The notes: a model not told the origin generated them from the sequence alone. A stretch of 64,000 bases of DNA from Dromiciops gliroides (GCF_019393635.1 NC_057866.1:124001-188000), one strand, 5' to 3'; positions 17,401 through 29,284 are shown, counted from the first letter of the stretch. A program made the numbers and translations.

Positions 17401-18795
17401 TATTTAAGGATTTTATTTCCTCTTCAGTTAACCTGGGCAGTTTGTATCTTTGTAAATATTCATCCATTTCATTTAGATTGTCAAATTTATTGGCATACAG
17501 TTGGGCAAAATATTTCCTAATTATTGCTTTAATTTCCACTTCATTGGTGGTAACATCACCCTTTTCATTTTTGATACTGGTAATTTGGTTTTCTTCTTTC
17601 TTTTTTTTAATCAAATTAACCAATATTTTATCTATTTTATTGGTTTTTTCATAAAACCAGCTCTTAGTTTTATTGATTAATTCTATAGTTTTTTTGCTTT
17701 CAATCTTATTAATTTCTCCTTTAATTTTCAGAATCTCTAATTTAGTGTCTAATTGGGGATTTCTAATTTGTTCTTTTTCTAACTTTTTAAGTTGCATGCC
17801 CAATTCATTAATCTCCTCTTTCTCTTTTTTATTCATGTAAGCATTTAGAGCTATAAATTTTCCCCTAAGCACTGCTTTGGCTGCATCCCATAGATTTTGG
17901 TATGTTGTATCATTATTGTCATTCTCTTGGATAAAGTTATTGACTGTTTCTATGATTTCTTGTTTGGCCCATTCATTCTTTAGAATGAAATTATTTAGTT
18001 TCCAATTGATTTTCATTCTACTTTTCCCTGGCTCTTTCTTACATGTAATTTTTATTGCATCATGATCTGAGAAGGATGCATTTACTATTTCTGCCTTTCT
18101 ACATTTGACTATGATGTTTTTGTGCCCTAATACATGGTCAATTTTTGAAAATGTGCCATGTACTGCTGAGAAAAAGGTATATTCCTTTCTATCCCCATTC
18201 AATTTTCTCCAGACATCTATCATGTCTAACTTTTCTAGTAATCTATTCACCTCTTTCACTTCTTTCTTATTTATTTTTTGGCTAGATTTATCTAATTCTG
18301 AGAGGGGGAGATTCAGATCCCCCACTAGTATAGTATTACTATCTAATTCCTCTTGTAACTCATTTAACTTCTCCTCTAAGAACTTGGATGCTATACCACT
18401 TGGCGCATACATATTTAATATTGATATTACTTCATTATCTATAGTACCTTTAAGTAAGATGTAATTTCCTTCCTTATCTCTTTTAATGAGATCTATTTTT
18501 GCCTTTGCTTTGTCTGAGATAAGGATTGCTACCCCTGCCTTTTTTACTTTAGCTGAGGCATAATATATTCTGCTCCAGCCTTTTACCTTTACTCTGTGTG
18601 TATCTCTCTGCTTCAAATGTGTTTCTTGTAAGCAGCATATTGTAGGGTTCTGGTTTTTAATCCACTCTGCAATTCGCTTCCGTTTTATAACAGAGTTCAT
18701 CCCATTCACATTCACAGTTATTATTACTGACTGTCTATTCCCCTCCATTCTATTTACCCCCTTTGTACTTTCCCCCCCTTCTTTCACCCTATTAA
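14457..18795 (-). mobile_element. L1 LINE, nearly whole ORF2 plus 3' UTR, 5'-truncated
   Basis: A 4.3 kb minus-strand L1 is inserted in an older plus-strand L1. The target duplication AAGAATTTTT lies at 14447-14456 and 18796-18805. ORF2 begins near 18787 with MEGNRQSVIITVNVNGM. The endonuclease part (to 17381) shows CCLQETHLKQRDTH, KKAGVAILISDKAK, LVGDLNLPLS, FSKIDHVLGHK and SFSDHDAIKITCK. The reverse transcriptase part (17146-16568) shows [33 protein letters not shown] and [12 protein letters not shown]. The C-terminal part runs to about 15037, including [20 protein letters not shown]. The frame is broken between 17381 and 17146, near 16500 and near 16100. The catalytic-loop GDFN reads GDLN. 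It is non-autonomous. Its 5' end lies just before ORF2; no ORF1 is present. The 3' UTR includes a TATA/CA simple repeat near 14610-14660. Confidence 0.95.
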
Positions 18796-19913
18796 GAATT
18801 TTTGAAACAAGTATCTCTGATAAAGGCCTCCTTTCTCAAATATATAGAGAACTGAATCAAATTGATAAAAATACAAGTCATTCCCCAATTGATAAATGGT
18901 CAAAAGATAGGAACAGGCAGTTTTCAGACAAAGAAATCAAAGCTACCTAGTCATATGAAAAAGTGCTCTAGATCACTATTGATCAGAGAAATGCAAATTA
19001 AAACAACTCTGAGGTATTAGATCTATCAGAGTAGCAAATATAACAAAAAAGGGAAATGCTGGATGTTGGAGGGGATCTGGGGAAACTGGAACACTAATCC
19101 ACTGTTGGTGGCGGCAGCTGGGTGGCGCAGTAGATAAAGCACCGACCCTGGATTCAGAAGGACCTGAGTTCAAATTCGGCCTCAGACACTTGACTCTTAC
19201 TAGCTGTGTGACCCTAGGCAAGTCACTTAACCCTCATTGCCCTGCCCAAAAAGGAAAAAAAAAATCCACTGTTGGTGGAGTTGTGTGTGAACGGATCCAA
19301 CCATTCTTGTGAACGATTAGGAACTATGCCCCAAAGGCTATAGAACTGTGTATACCTTTTGATCCAGCAATAGCACTGCTAGGTCTGTATCCCAAAGACA
19401 TCCCAAAAAAGAGAAAAAGACCTATTTATACAAAAATATTTCTAGCAGCTCTTTTTGTGGTGGCTAAGAATTGGAAATCAAAGGAATGTCCAACAATTGG
19501 GGAATGGCTAAAGAAGCTGTCATATATGATGATGGTGGAATATTGTTGTGCTCTAAGAAATGACATGCAAGATGACTTCCGAAAGGACTGGAAAGACTTG
19601 TATGAACTGATGTCTAGTGAAGTGAGCAGAACCAGAACATTGTGCACAAAGACAGCAATATTGTTTGATGATGAACTATGAAAGACTTAGGTGTTCTCAG
19701 AAATACAATGATCCAACAACCCCAAAGCACTAATGATGAAGCATATTCTCCACCTCCAGAGAAAGAACTGGTACTAATTGAACACAGACTGAAACATGCT
19801 GTTTTTATTTTCTTTCATTTTTTTCTTTTATTCGTTTTATTGTATAAAATGACTAATCTGGTCATGTTTTACACAATCACTTACATATCACCTACATCCC
19901 ATTGCTCCTTGCA
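18796..19913 (+). mobile_element. Older L1, ORF2 C-terminus and 3' UTR, part 2 of 3
   Basis: It continues the element of 14328-14456: TCTGATAAAGGCCTCCTTTC, GAGAAATGCAAATTAAAACA, CACTGTTGGTGGAGTTG and GGAATGGCTAAAGAAGCTGT, then 3' UTR words. It is interrupted by a SINE at 19112-19262 and later by a MAR1-type element from about 19914. Confidence 0.9.
19112..19262 (+). mobile_element. WSINE1-type SINE inside L1
   Basis: Head GGCAGCTGGGTGGCGCAG and tail GCCCAAAAAGGAAAAAAAA. An exact 16-base target duplication AATCCACTGTTGGTGG lies at 19096-19111 and 19263-19278. Confidence 0.97.
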
Positions 19914-20205
19914 GTTGTCTGTCCTTTGTTCCCAAAGAGGACCATGACATTAGTGTAGTCAGGACTTTCACTGAATTGGACTTAAGAGAGGGAGGGCTGG
20001 GCAAGGTCACCAGCCTCACTCCTCTGGAGCCATCTGGGTCCAGTGGTGAAATACATATCAGGATGACTGGAGAGGGCCCCGGATGTTTAAGGAAATTGGG
20101 GTTAAGTGATTTGCTCAGGATCACACAGCTAGTAAGTGTCTGAAGTTCAATTTGAACTCAGGTCCTCCCAACTTCAGGGCCAATTTTATCCATTTAGCCC
20201 CCCCC
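19914..20205 (-). mobile_element. MAR1-like composite SINE with RTE-type tail
   Basis: From the left it reads an antisense RTE-like tail (GTCCTTTGTTCCCAAAGAGG, ACCATGACATTAGTG), an inner region (GGGCAAGGTCACCAGCCTCA) and an antisense SINE core/head (GATCACACAGCTAGTAAGTG). The same unit, sense, lies at 27450-27753. It sits inside the 3' UTR of the older L1. Confidence 0.75.
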
Positions 20206-20300
20206 CCCCCCAATCTGATTGCTTACCACCTTGGGGGGGGGGGAGGAAAGGAGGGATAGAATTTGGAACTCAAAAAAAAATTAAACTGTTTATTATTTCT
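20206..20300 (+). mobile_element. Older L1, 3' terminus, part 3 of 3
   Basis: The words TCTGATTGCTTACCACCTTG, a G-run, AATTTGGAACTCAAAAAAAA and CTGTTTATTATT are the terminal L1 3' UTR beyond the MAR1-like insertion. Confidence 0.75.
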
Positions 20301-21401
20301 TTTCTCTATCCTGTCCCTCCAATCGATTCTTACACAGCTGCCAAAGTGGCCTTGATGCAAGTAGAAAGAAGCAAGGATTTCGAGGAGTGACAGGTGCAGG
20401 GAGGTGAGGTGTGACGATTCAGGGTGTAATATCAGCATCTTCCACAAAGTGGCACTCTGAGCCCACGTTACCGATCTAAGCCCCTTCTCATCCAGCCATC
20501 CCTGCTGGCTTCCCAGTTTCCAGGCTTCCCTTTCGTTCCTGCCTGCTTTAAATCTAAAGTCCAATCAATCGGCACTGGACGATCGAACAACATTTCACCA
20601 ATGTGTCCCTTGACCCCTCCTCATGAAGTTCCTCATCTTTTCTTTGACCTAAGGACAAAGCCTTGGAGTCAGAGCCCTGGGTTAGGTTTCCCTCTCTGCT
20701 CCTCGAACCCTGGGTTACCTTGGGCAAGTCACCTCCTGCCCCTGAGCTTAAGATTCTAGGTCTTCACGGGTGAAGGGATGGGGCCTTGAGATCCCCTGCA
20801 GTGGCCCCTGCTGGGGGGTCGGGGGAGGACTTGGCCGCAGCCTTGCCCATCCCCCCTGTCCAACCCCCAAACATGTGGGGGGAGCGAAGGGGAGTGGCCG
20901 AGGTCCCACCACCACCACCACCAGACCCCTTCATAACCGCGAACCTTCTTTTCCTCGTTACTGGTTATTCCCCTCGTGATTCACAGTCTCCCGTTGAGTG
21001 TTCCTCCTTTCTCTGTAGCAATCTCTAACCACCTAGCTGCCAGCCATCGCCACCCGCCAAGTCTCCTACACAGCCCTCCCGGACCCTCCCCACTCCAGCC
21101 CTGCTCAGCCTTGTCGATGCACCCTCTGGAATCCCTGTCCCACCGTGGCCGACCACCCTTCATCCAATTGCTCTCACTAAGGTCCATCTCGGCAACGTGT
21201 CTCTGCAGTAGTGTTTGCTGCATCTTCAGGCATCCCCTAACTACGCTGAATGAACGCATTCTATGGCCACGTTATCCAGCTTCACTGGGCCCTCACTACA
21301 GCACTGGCAGTCTGTTATACTCCCCAAAACAGGCATTCCCAACCTTTTCTGTCCTCAGCCCTCCCTTCCCCTTTCACTCTGCTGAGGAGCTCAATCCATA
21401 C
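20301..21401. other. Spacer, no gene seen; MIR fragment at 20660-20755
   Basis: A sense MIR piece (TTACCTTGGGCAAGTCACCT) lies near 20715. The rest is C/T-rich apparently single-copy DNA with no splice-bounded coding segment. Confidence 0.4.
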
Positions 21402-21550
21402 TTTTTTTTTTTTTAGTGAGGCAATTGGGGTTAAGTGACTTGCCCAGGGTCACATAGCTAGTAAGTGTTAAGTGTCTGAGGCCGGATTTGAACTCAGGTA
21501 CTCCTGACTCCAGGGCCGGTGCTCTATCCACTATGCCACCTAGCTGCCCC
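21402..21550 (-). mobile_element. WSINE1-type SINE
   Basis: Poly-T at left, GTGAGGCAATTGGGGTTAAG, head ending CACCTAGCTGCCCC. An exact target duplication GAGCTCAATCCATAC lies at 21387-21401 and 21551-21565. Confidence 0.97.
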
Positions 21551-22029
21551 GAGCTCAATCCATACTTAATGGGAGGGCCTCCTCTCGTTCCCTTCAACCC
21601 CAAACCCTTGGTGCTAACCCCACCCCACCTCTCCTTTTCCCCCATTTTCTGACAAAGGGGTGACTGTTTCCTTTGCCAAGGCCAGCCCCTCTACTCATAG
21701 GCTGAGTCTCATTCCCTCCCATCTCCTCCAACTGTCGTGCCCATGCCCTCAGATGTTCCAGCGATGCCCATTCTCCGCCTCTGATTCCTGCTGCCTCACT
21801 CACACAATCACGCCTGCTTTCTCCAACATCACCAGTGGTCCTTTCATTCTTGGAGTCAGTACTCATGGGACATTCTCTCCTGCCAGATACTCCTCTGAGA
21901 TTTTCTGATGCACAAACACTCCTGGTTCTCTTCCTAGCAGCTTTCTGACCTTTCCTTCTCAGTCTCCCCTGCTAGTTCAGCATCCATAGCATGCCCCCTC
22001 ACCATGGGGGTTCTTCAAGGCACTCTCTA

Positions 22030-22215
22030 ACTCTGACTTCTCAGTTCAATAAGATCCAGTGGCTCCCTTCTGCCTTTAGGATGCAATATAGGGAACTAAG
22101 CAGGTGTCATCACTCTAGTGCAAAGTCTCATGGAGCCCCAGTTTCTTTGTTCCTGCCCTCCCAACGGAGAGATTTGCCTAATGGTCCCTCATTGAACAAA
22201 ACTGGCTGTAGTTAC
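22030..22215. repeat. Possible L2-type fragment
   Basis: ATCCAGTGGCTCCCTTCTGC and TTTAGGATGCAATATAG resemble the same ancient unit as near 7400. The assignment is tentative. Confidence 0.3.
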
Positions 22216-22294
22216 AATAGCTCACTCTTTTAGCCTAGGGGGAAATTGGCCCTGGTCCACAAGGAACTTTATCACTCATTTCAGTCTGATTCTG

Positions 22295-22490
22295 AGTGAA
22301 ACCCCACTTGGGGTTTTCTTGACCAAGGACTGGAGTGGATCGCCATTACCTTGTCCATAGATGAGGAACTAAGGCAAACTGTGAAGTGACTTGCCCAAGA
22401 TCACAGAGTAAATGTCTGAAGCCAGATTTGAACTCAGGAAGATGAGTCTTACAGACTTCAGGGCTAGCACTCTATCCACTGCACCACCCT
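22295..22490 (-). mobile_element. MAR1-type CORE-SINE with BovB-like tail, antisense
   Basis: The left end ACTTGGGGTTTTCTTGACCA and ACTGGAGTGGATCGCCATTA is the reverse of the BovB/RTE-type tail. It is followed by AGATGAGGAACTAAGGCAAA and GTGACTTGCCCAAGATCACA (core) and a head ending CACTGCACCACC. Confidence 0.75.
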
Positions 22491-22538
22491 GTTATTTAGG
22501 ACTTTATAAAAGGTGGTTGTTGTTGGGTTTTATTGTGG

Positions 22539-22688
22539 GTTTTTTTTTTTTTGGTGAGGCAATTGGGGTTAAGTGACTTGCCCAGGGTCACACAGCTAGT
22601 AAGTGTCAAGTGTCTGAGGCTGGATTTGAACTCAGGTCCTCTGGAATCCAGGGCTAGTGTTTTATCCACTGTACCACCTAGCTGGCCC
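22539..22688 (-). mobile_element. WSINE1-type SINE
   Basis: Poly-T, GGTGAGGCAATTGGGGTTAA, complete core, head ending CACCTAGCTGGCCC. Confidence 0.93.
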
Positions 22689-22766
22689 AAAAGTTATTTT
22701 TAAAGTCACCATAAGATACTGTTGTGCTGATGTTCATGGATCCCTATTAAGAAAAAAAAAATCCCT

Positions 22767-22908
22767 GGGGCAGCTAAGTGGCAAAGTGGACAAAGAACCG
22801 GCCCTAGATTCAGGAGGACCTGAGTTCAAATCCAGCCTCAGACACTTGACACTTAATAGCTGTGTGACCCTGGGCAAGTCACAACCCTTATTGCCCTGCC
22901 CCCCCCCC
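22767..22908 (+). mobile_element. WSINE1-type SINE
   Basis: Head GGGGCAGCTAAGTGGCAAAG and tail ATTGCCCTGCCCCCCCCCC. Target duplication AAAAAAATCCCT lies at 22755-22766 and 22909-22920. Confidence 0.95.
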
Positions 22909-23559
22909 AAAAAAATCCCTAATGCTTTGAACAGAGATTTGAGTCTCTGACCTAATTTAATTGTGTGGTTTTCAGCTAGACTCCTGAACCCTAGATTTGC
23001 CCTTGAGTGCCAAGGAATAATATCTATAGACATGCAGCCTGAAGTAGTCATGATCAGTTGGGGCAACAAACCCAGGAAATAGAAACAGCTTAGAGAAATA
23101 GTGAGAAAACCCGTGGGAGTGCGAATGGAGACAGTGAGGGGGAGCCCACCCTTCCTTATTTAGCCTTCCCCCAGGTCTCCAATGCACACTGAAGTCAGAC
23201 AACTCCACCCAGTCCCCAGTGCTGGCACCAGCCCCTGAAGGCACCGAAGGGACTGCTGCTGGTCCCAACGTCTCCCAGGCTGCTTGCAGACTGAGGAGTT
23301 CCAAATGCCTGTCTGTCAGCTCCAAGCTTTTGCTAGTCTCAGGCTCTTTCAAGGTGACGAGGAAATGTTATATCTCCAGGATGACAACTGCCAGAATTCC
23401 CAGTTCTGGTTTTGATCCAAATATGTTCAAACCCCTGGTTTCACAGCAAATCTTCTCCTGGGCTTGTCTATCTTTCCAGCCTCACTGGGCATTGCTCCCT
23501 GTCCTGCATGATGGAGTTCAGACCTTCTCTCTGATCCCCTCCCCCCTTCCCCCTTCCCA

Positions 23560-23875
23560 AACGCACAAGCTCTTCTCTCCACCCCTTGGAAGCTCATTCC
23601 CTTCAAGACTCAGCTCAAGCACAACCTTCTACAGGAGGAAGTCCTTCTTGGTGCTCCTCTCCTGCAACCAGGTCCTCCTTCCAAATGCTTCCTATTTATT
23701 CTCTTTAATTTGGTCTTATGTGTCTTTAGATATGTCTTCACCGTCTCCTTCATCAGACTGTCAGCTCCTAGAGAGCAAAGATTGTTTCCTTGTCTTTGAC
23801 TTCTCAGTACTAAACACAGGGAGGGCATATAGTGGGTGCTTAATAAATGCAAAGTGACTGCTGATGGAGTTCTAA
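23560..23875 (+). repeat. L2-type LINE 3' end
   Basis: ACTCAGCTCAAGCACAACCT, GACTGTCAGCTCCTAGAGAG and GGTGCTTAATAAATGCAAAG in this order are typical of the ancient L2 3' terminus. Confidence 0.6.
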
Positions 23876-24581
23876 CCTGCCTGTCAGCTCTGGATTCTGC
23901 TGAATACGCCCAAAATGAAAGCACCACACGAACACTCCTGAGCAGGCCACCATTTCTAAGAGCAGTCTCAGATACCCTTGGCATCTAACTGACAGACCAG
24001 AGGCGAATGCCAGCACCCGACCTTGAACCTCAGTCTCAAAATGTTCTGTACCACCTGGAGTGGAGGTGGGAAGGGAAGTAGAAATGGGGTTAGTTATGAC
24101 TGCCCCAGGGGTGAATAAGGTCCCACTCCAGGCACACACAGGGCATCTACTTTTTCTGCCATTCTACTTCCTGTCACACCCTATTTCCTGTCTGGACTCC
24201 CTTAGGGGTTTGTGGGTGGGGGCAATCCCTCCCTGCTTCTTCAGGATGTGAAACAAGCCTACAAAACACCCCATTGCCATCTGCTGTGATGTTAGACCTC
24301 AGACAGTTTAATTATCTACCTCCATCACCAGAGTTCTCTCCAACCACTGACTGCCCCATAATGCTTAGCACACTGTCTGCCACTCCCTATAGTCTCCCCA
24401 TATGAGAGCTTCTGAGCCTCCTGTCACTGTTTCCAATGGTGCCTTGACAAATCCTCGCCTACTCCCACCATCCACTTCCTTTACACCTACTCACGCTACT
24501 GAACAGAATTGGAGAAAATCATAAAACAGCATTCATTTGATGCACCTCAAATTGTATTATCTCAACTGAGCCACTAGTGCA
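23876..24581. other. Spacer, no gene or repeat recognised
   Basis: Apparently single-copy sequence with C/T-rich patches. No coding segment is supported. Confidence 0.35.
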
Positions 24582-24595
24582 GCAAGACAATCTTT

Positions 24596-24706
24596 TTTTT
24601 GGGGGGGGGGTCACACAGCTAGTAAGTGTCAAGTATCTGAGGCTGGATTTGAACTCAAGTCCTCTAGGGCTGGTGCTCTATCCACCGTGCCACCTAGTTG
24701 CCCCCT
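24596..24706 (-). mobile_element. WSINE1-type SINE, internally shortened at its 3' side
   Basis: Poly-T and a G-run lead straight into TCACACAGCTAGTAAGTGTC, so the usual tail-side segment is missing. Target duplication GCAAGACAAYCTTT lies at 24582-24595 and 24707-24720. Confidence 0.9.
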
Positions 24707-25068
24707 GCAAGACAACCTTTCCAGATTTCCTTAATGGCTTACTTATACTACTCACTGGTAAACCCTTTGTCCCTCTCCAAGCCCAAATCCTATCTTCAGA
24801 GAACTTGCTTCATACTTAAATACTGAGGCCATTTATTTCAAGTTCACCCTCCTTCCCTCTTCATATCATTTGACATCTTTCTCATAAAATTTACTTCTAT
24901 CTTGGATGAAGAGAGGGTCCTTCTGTGCAGTCCTTGAGGAAACCTTCATCCATCCTGGCCTCCTCCCAGAAATACAGAAAATCCCACCTGTATTCAGAGC
25001 ACCCACTGGTACTTTTGGTGGGCCAGGGGTCTGGAGCATGTCCAGAGAACCTTGGGGATCATCTTCTT

Positions 25069-25223
25069 CTTCTTCTTCTTTTTTTTTTGCAGGGCAATGG
25101 GGGTTAAGTGACTTGCCCAGGGTCACACAGCTAGTAAGTGTCAAATGTCTGAGGCCGGATTTGAACTCAGGTACTCCTGAATCCAGGGCCGGTGCTCTAT
25201 CCACTTCGCCACCTAGCCGCCCC
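25069..25223 (-). mobile_element. WSINE1-type SINE
   Basis: GCAGGGCAATGGGGGTTAAG, full core, head ending ACCTAGCCGCCCC. An exact target duplication TGGGGATCATCTTCTT lies at 25053-25068 and 25224-25239. Confidence 0.97.
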
Positions 25224-25399
25224 TGGGGATCATCTTCTTACATGGGGGAGTTGGAGCTTATTTCCAGGAAAGTCATGATTAAAGAGAGACTCAATGTTTT
25301 ATATACAAACACTATGACTTTGAGGCAGCTCCTCCCAGGAATCCAAGAGAAGGGGAGGGGGGATTCCTGGTCCTGTGGGTTGGATTGCTCTTCTTGTGA

Positions 25400-28300
25400 T
25401 ATATATGCCACTTGCAGGACAGTGACACACCATCATTATTGGTGCACATGACAAACCCTGATGAGGTCAAAGAAAAATTTATGGATACCTGGAGACCCTT
25501 ATCATCAATGTGCCCAAAGAGGACAGGCTCATAATTCTGAGTGACTTTAATGCTAGAGTAGGCTCAGACTACCAGACATGGCAGGGATGCCTTGGGAGGG
25601 ATGCAGTTGGAAACAGCAACAGCAATGGTTACTTACTACTAATGGTCACTTACTACTGACGACTTGTATGTCTCATGACCATCTAATCACCAGCACTGTC
25701 TTCCATTTACCTAAATACAATAAAACTTCATGGATGCACCTTCCCAGCAAACATTAGAATTTAATAGACTGTGTGATTGTAAGGAGAAAAGACAGATAGG
25801 ATGTGAGAATGACAAAGGTGATGTGTAGTACAGAGAACTGGACTGATCACAGATTTATCCTCTCCAAGGTAAACATTCTCATTCAACAGAAGCAGTGACC
25901 CCATGGCAAAATGGCTACTAGAAGATTTGATGTCAACAAAAGCTCTTCTCTGAGTAGGACTAGTTCAAGTTCATTGCTAACTTGGAGAGAAAATTGAGCC
26001 AACACACTGTTGGCAAACAGTAGAACAGAAAAGGAGTGAACAGCTTTCAGAGATTTGGTGTACAGCACTGCATTTGCTCATCTGGATCAGAACACTTGAA
26101 AACATCAAGATCAGTTTAATCAAAATGATGAGGGAAATTCAAAAGCTGATAAATGAAAAAACAAGAATTAAAAAAAAAAAGAATTCCACAGGGTTTTCCA
26201 GGAGGATGGTTCATTCATCTCTAAGAAGGCAGCATTTAACACCATAAAAAGTAAATTGCAAGTGAAGCTTAGAGAGATGCAGGATTCTTGGCTCATTAAG
26301 AAGGCAAATGAAATTCAGTTTTATGCTGATAGTAACAAGCCAAAGCACTGTTATGATGCCCTGAAGGCACTGATTAGTGATATGGACATAATCCTGAAAA
26401 GACAGGCTTGAACACTTCCATAGTGTTCTCAACAGACCAGCAACAATCAACACTGAAGCCATTGACCACTTACCTCAGGTTGAAGTCAATCCCTCTCTAG
26501 GCAAATTTCCAACTGAAGAAAAGTTTTGAAAGCCATTAGGCTCCTCTCCTGTGGCAAAACACCAGGAGCTGATTCTATTCCAGCTGAGATTTATCAGGTA
26601 AGGGAGAGATTCCATTGCTCATACAAAAGCTGACTGAAATTTTGAGTGTTGTATGGCAAAAGGAGGTTATCCCTAAGAACTTCAAGGATGCTTCCATTGT
26701 CCATCTCTATATAGGTAATGGAAATAGATAATCCTGTGCCAATCATGGGGTGGGGAAGGTCAATGTCTTCTCTCTTAGTCATTACTGGCAAGATTCTTGC
26801 CTGAGTTCTTTATAGACTGATCCTTTGCCTGAAAGATGGTCATCTACCTGAGAGCCCATGTAGCTTCAGAAAGGGCAGAGGAACATTCAATATGGTGTTT
26901 GCTGCCTGACAATTGCAGGAGAAATGCCAGGAGCAGAACAGAAATCTTATATACAACCCTTATCAATCTGACCGTGGCCTTTGATACTGTCAGTCGTGAG
27001 GGATTATGGAAAACCATGGCAAAATGTGGTTGCCTGGAGAAGTTCATCAGTATTGTAAGTCGATTTCAAGACAACATGCTTGTCCAGGTTCTGGGTGATG
27101 GACGATGCTCTCGAGCCTTCCCAGTTACCAATGGAGTGAAGCAGGGTTGTGTGCTTGCTCCCGTGCTTTTTAGCATTATGTTTTCAGTGATGTCAGATGC
27201 CTACAATGAGAAAGAACACATCGTCAAGGTCGGCTACTGCACTAACAGTAAATTCTTCCATTTGAAAAGGCTACAAGCCAAGTCTAAAGTGGAGGGAGAG
27301 TTGGTACATGATTTTCTGTTTGCAGATGATTGTGCACTCAGTGCTATCTCTGAGACTGAGATGCAACAAAGTATGGAGAAATTCTCTACTTTCAGCCTAA
27401 CAATTAACATCAAGAAAACACAGGTTCTCCATCAACTAGCACCACACCAGCTAGGTGGTACAGTGGATAGATCACTGCCTCTGAAGTTGAGAAGACCTGA
27501 GTTCAAATCTGACCTCAGACACTTCCTAGCTGTGTGACCCTCAGTAGGTCACAAAAACAATTGCCTTAAACATCTGGAGACTTCTCCAGTCATCCTGACA
27601 TGTATCTTACCACTGGACCCAGATGGCTCTGGAGGAGAGTGTGAGGTTAGTGATCTTGCACAGCCCTCCCTCATTTAAATGCAATTCACTGCAAGTCATG
27701 ACATTGCCCCAATGTCATGGTTGTCTTTGAGAATGAAGGGCAAACACCACCATCACCACACCATCCATACACAGAACCATCAGTTACAGCAAATGGAGAA
27801 GATTTGAATACTGTCAATAAGTTCACTCACATTGGCAGAATGCTTTCCAGGGATGTGCACAGAGATGATAAGGTTGACACAGGCATTACCAGAGCTAGTT
27901 CAGTGTTTGAGATGCTCTGAAGGAAAGTGAAGGGGAGAAGAGGTGTTAGACGCCTCCCAAACTTCAAGCCTACAGAGCATTGTGCTGACCTCATTGTTGT
28001 CTGCCTGTGAAACCTGGACAGTGTCTGCCAGCACTGTGCCAGGAAACTGAATTGTCTTAGGAAGATGCTGAAGATCGCCTGGCAGGATGAGAGACCAGAC
28101 ACTGAGGGCCTTTCTCAAGCTGAACTGCCGAGCATTTCAACTCTACTGCAGAGAGCCCAGCTCCAGTGGGCTGCCCCTGTTATTCAAATGCCAAACCTGA
28201 GCTTGCTGGAAAGATTTTTATGGAGAATTCGCAGAAGGCCAGTGCTCACATGGAGGTCAGAAAAAGTGATATAAGGACATTCTCAAGGTCTCTCTGAAGA

Positions 28301-28585
28301 ACTCTGGAACTGATTGCATGATGTGGGAGACACTGGCCCAGGACTGCCCAGCAGGTTGTGCCCTCATCACAGAAGGTGCTGGGCTATAAGAGCAAAACAG
28401 AATTGAAGTAGCTCAAAAGAAACGCGAGAAGTGCAAATTTAGAGATTCCAACCCCAATGTTCCCATGGATTTTTTGTACCTGACCGGTGGTAGCACATTC
28501 TGAGCTCACATCGATTTGATCAGCCACAGTAAGACACACTGTAACTTGACTCTAACATGAGAACATAGGGCAGCAACCAACCGAG
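25400..28585 (+). mobile_element. RTE-clade LINE, decayed, copy 1
   Basis: It shows a decayed endonuclease segment (reading PKEDRLIILSDFNARVGSDY near 25510) and a reverse transcriptase segment. The RT segment is open at 26836-27430 and shows LTVAFDTVSREGLWKTMAKC, AFPVTNGVKQGCVLAPVLFS and the metal-binding box HDFLFADDCALSA. Upstream RT words (LLSCGKTPGADSIPAEIYQ near 26550) are in another frame, so the polyprotein is broken several times. The 3' part resumes after a SINE insertion and ends near GTAACTTGACTCTAACATGA. It provides the tail type used by the MAR1-like SINEs here. Confidence 0.88.
27450..27753 (+). mobile_element. MAR1-like composite SINE inside RTE copy 1
   Basis: It has a tRNA/CORE head (GCTAGGTGGTACAGTGGATA, GACCTGAGTTCAAATCTGAC) and a long inner region ending with GTCATGGTTGTCTTTGAGAA, like the RTE 3' end. 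Flanking copies of CACCACACCA (27440-27449 and 27754-27763) mark the target duplication. Confidence 0.8.
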
Positions 28586-29284
28586 CATCCCTAGATGGTG
28601 CTTAGCACGGTGTTGGGACCATAGTAAGTACTTGTCGATGCCTGCCTGACAGGCCCCTCATCTCCCCCAAATCAAAGGTAGAAAGAGGAGGGAAACAGTG
28701 GCCTAATTATGTCAAAAGCAGTAACCAACCACTTGCAGGCTGAACTCTGATGTCTAATGGTACCCAGTATCATTGGTGGTTCTTCTTTATCTCAGAACTT
28801 CTGCGGCACACTCACTGGCCATGTGGCAACCCAGTCCATGTTGGGCCTGTCTCAGCATGTTTTAAAGACCCTGCTATCTCATGACACTAGGGGCCTTATT
28901 TATGGAGCACCTCTTGCATGAATAGTTCAGGGAAAGGCAAACCCAGCAAACTCCCCACCTTTTTTCATTTCCTGTCTTTGTGAATCAGGCAGGGATACAG
29001 GAAATCATAAATTTCATTCCAAAAAGAGAACCCAGGTTTTTTCAAAAGATGGGTTACTGTTGAGCAACGGTCTTCTTTATACTTCCTGCCTGACCTCAAG
29101 TGCTTTGTTCATTTCCCCATTGCTTAGACTATCACAAGCAAACATCTTAGCCTGGCACATATCCAATCTTCATTTCAAATTACTTGCAGGACTGTATGAT
29201 TGTAGATTTTTTTGTTGGGAGGGAACTAATAACAATTCGAGGGTTAGAGAGCTGGTACATGCAAGGAGCTTCAGGGGTCAACTA
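28586..29284. other. Spacer, no gene seen; L2-like scrap at 28605-28660
   Basis: GGTGCTTAGCACGGTGTTGG and CATAGTAAGTACTTGTCGAT look like an L2-type terminus. The rest is unassigned. Confidence 0.35.

Noticed and set aside
17381-18787. 468-codon minus-strand open frame as a host gene
   Set aside because: It is the endonuclease part of an L1 ORF2 with L1 target duplications around the element.
19112-19262. Possible tRNA gene in the GGCAGCTGGGTGGCGCAG region
   Set aside because: It is the tRNA-like head of a SINE with poly-A tail and target duplications; no cloverleaf gene is supported.
26836-27537. 233-codon plus-strand open frame as a host reverse transcriptase gene
   Set aside because: It is the RT core of a decayed RTE LINE and its end is in an inserted SINE.
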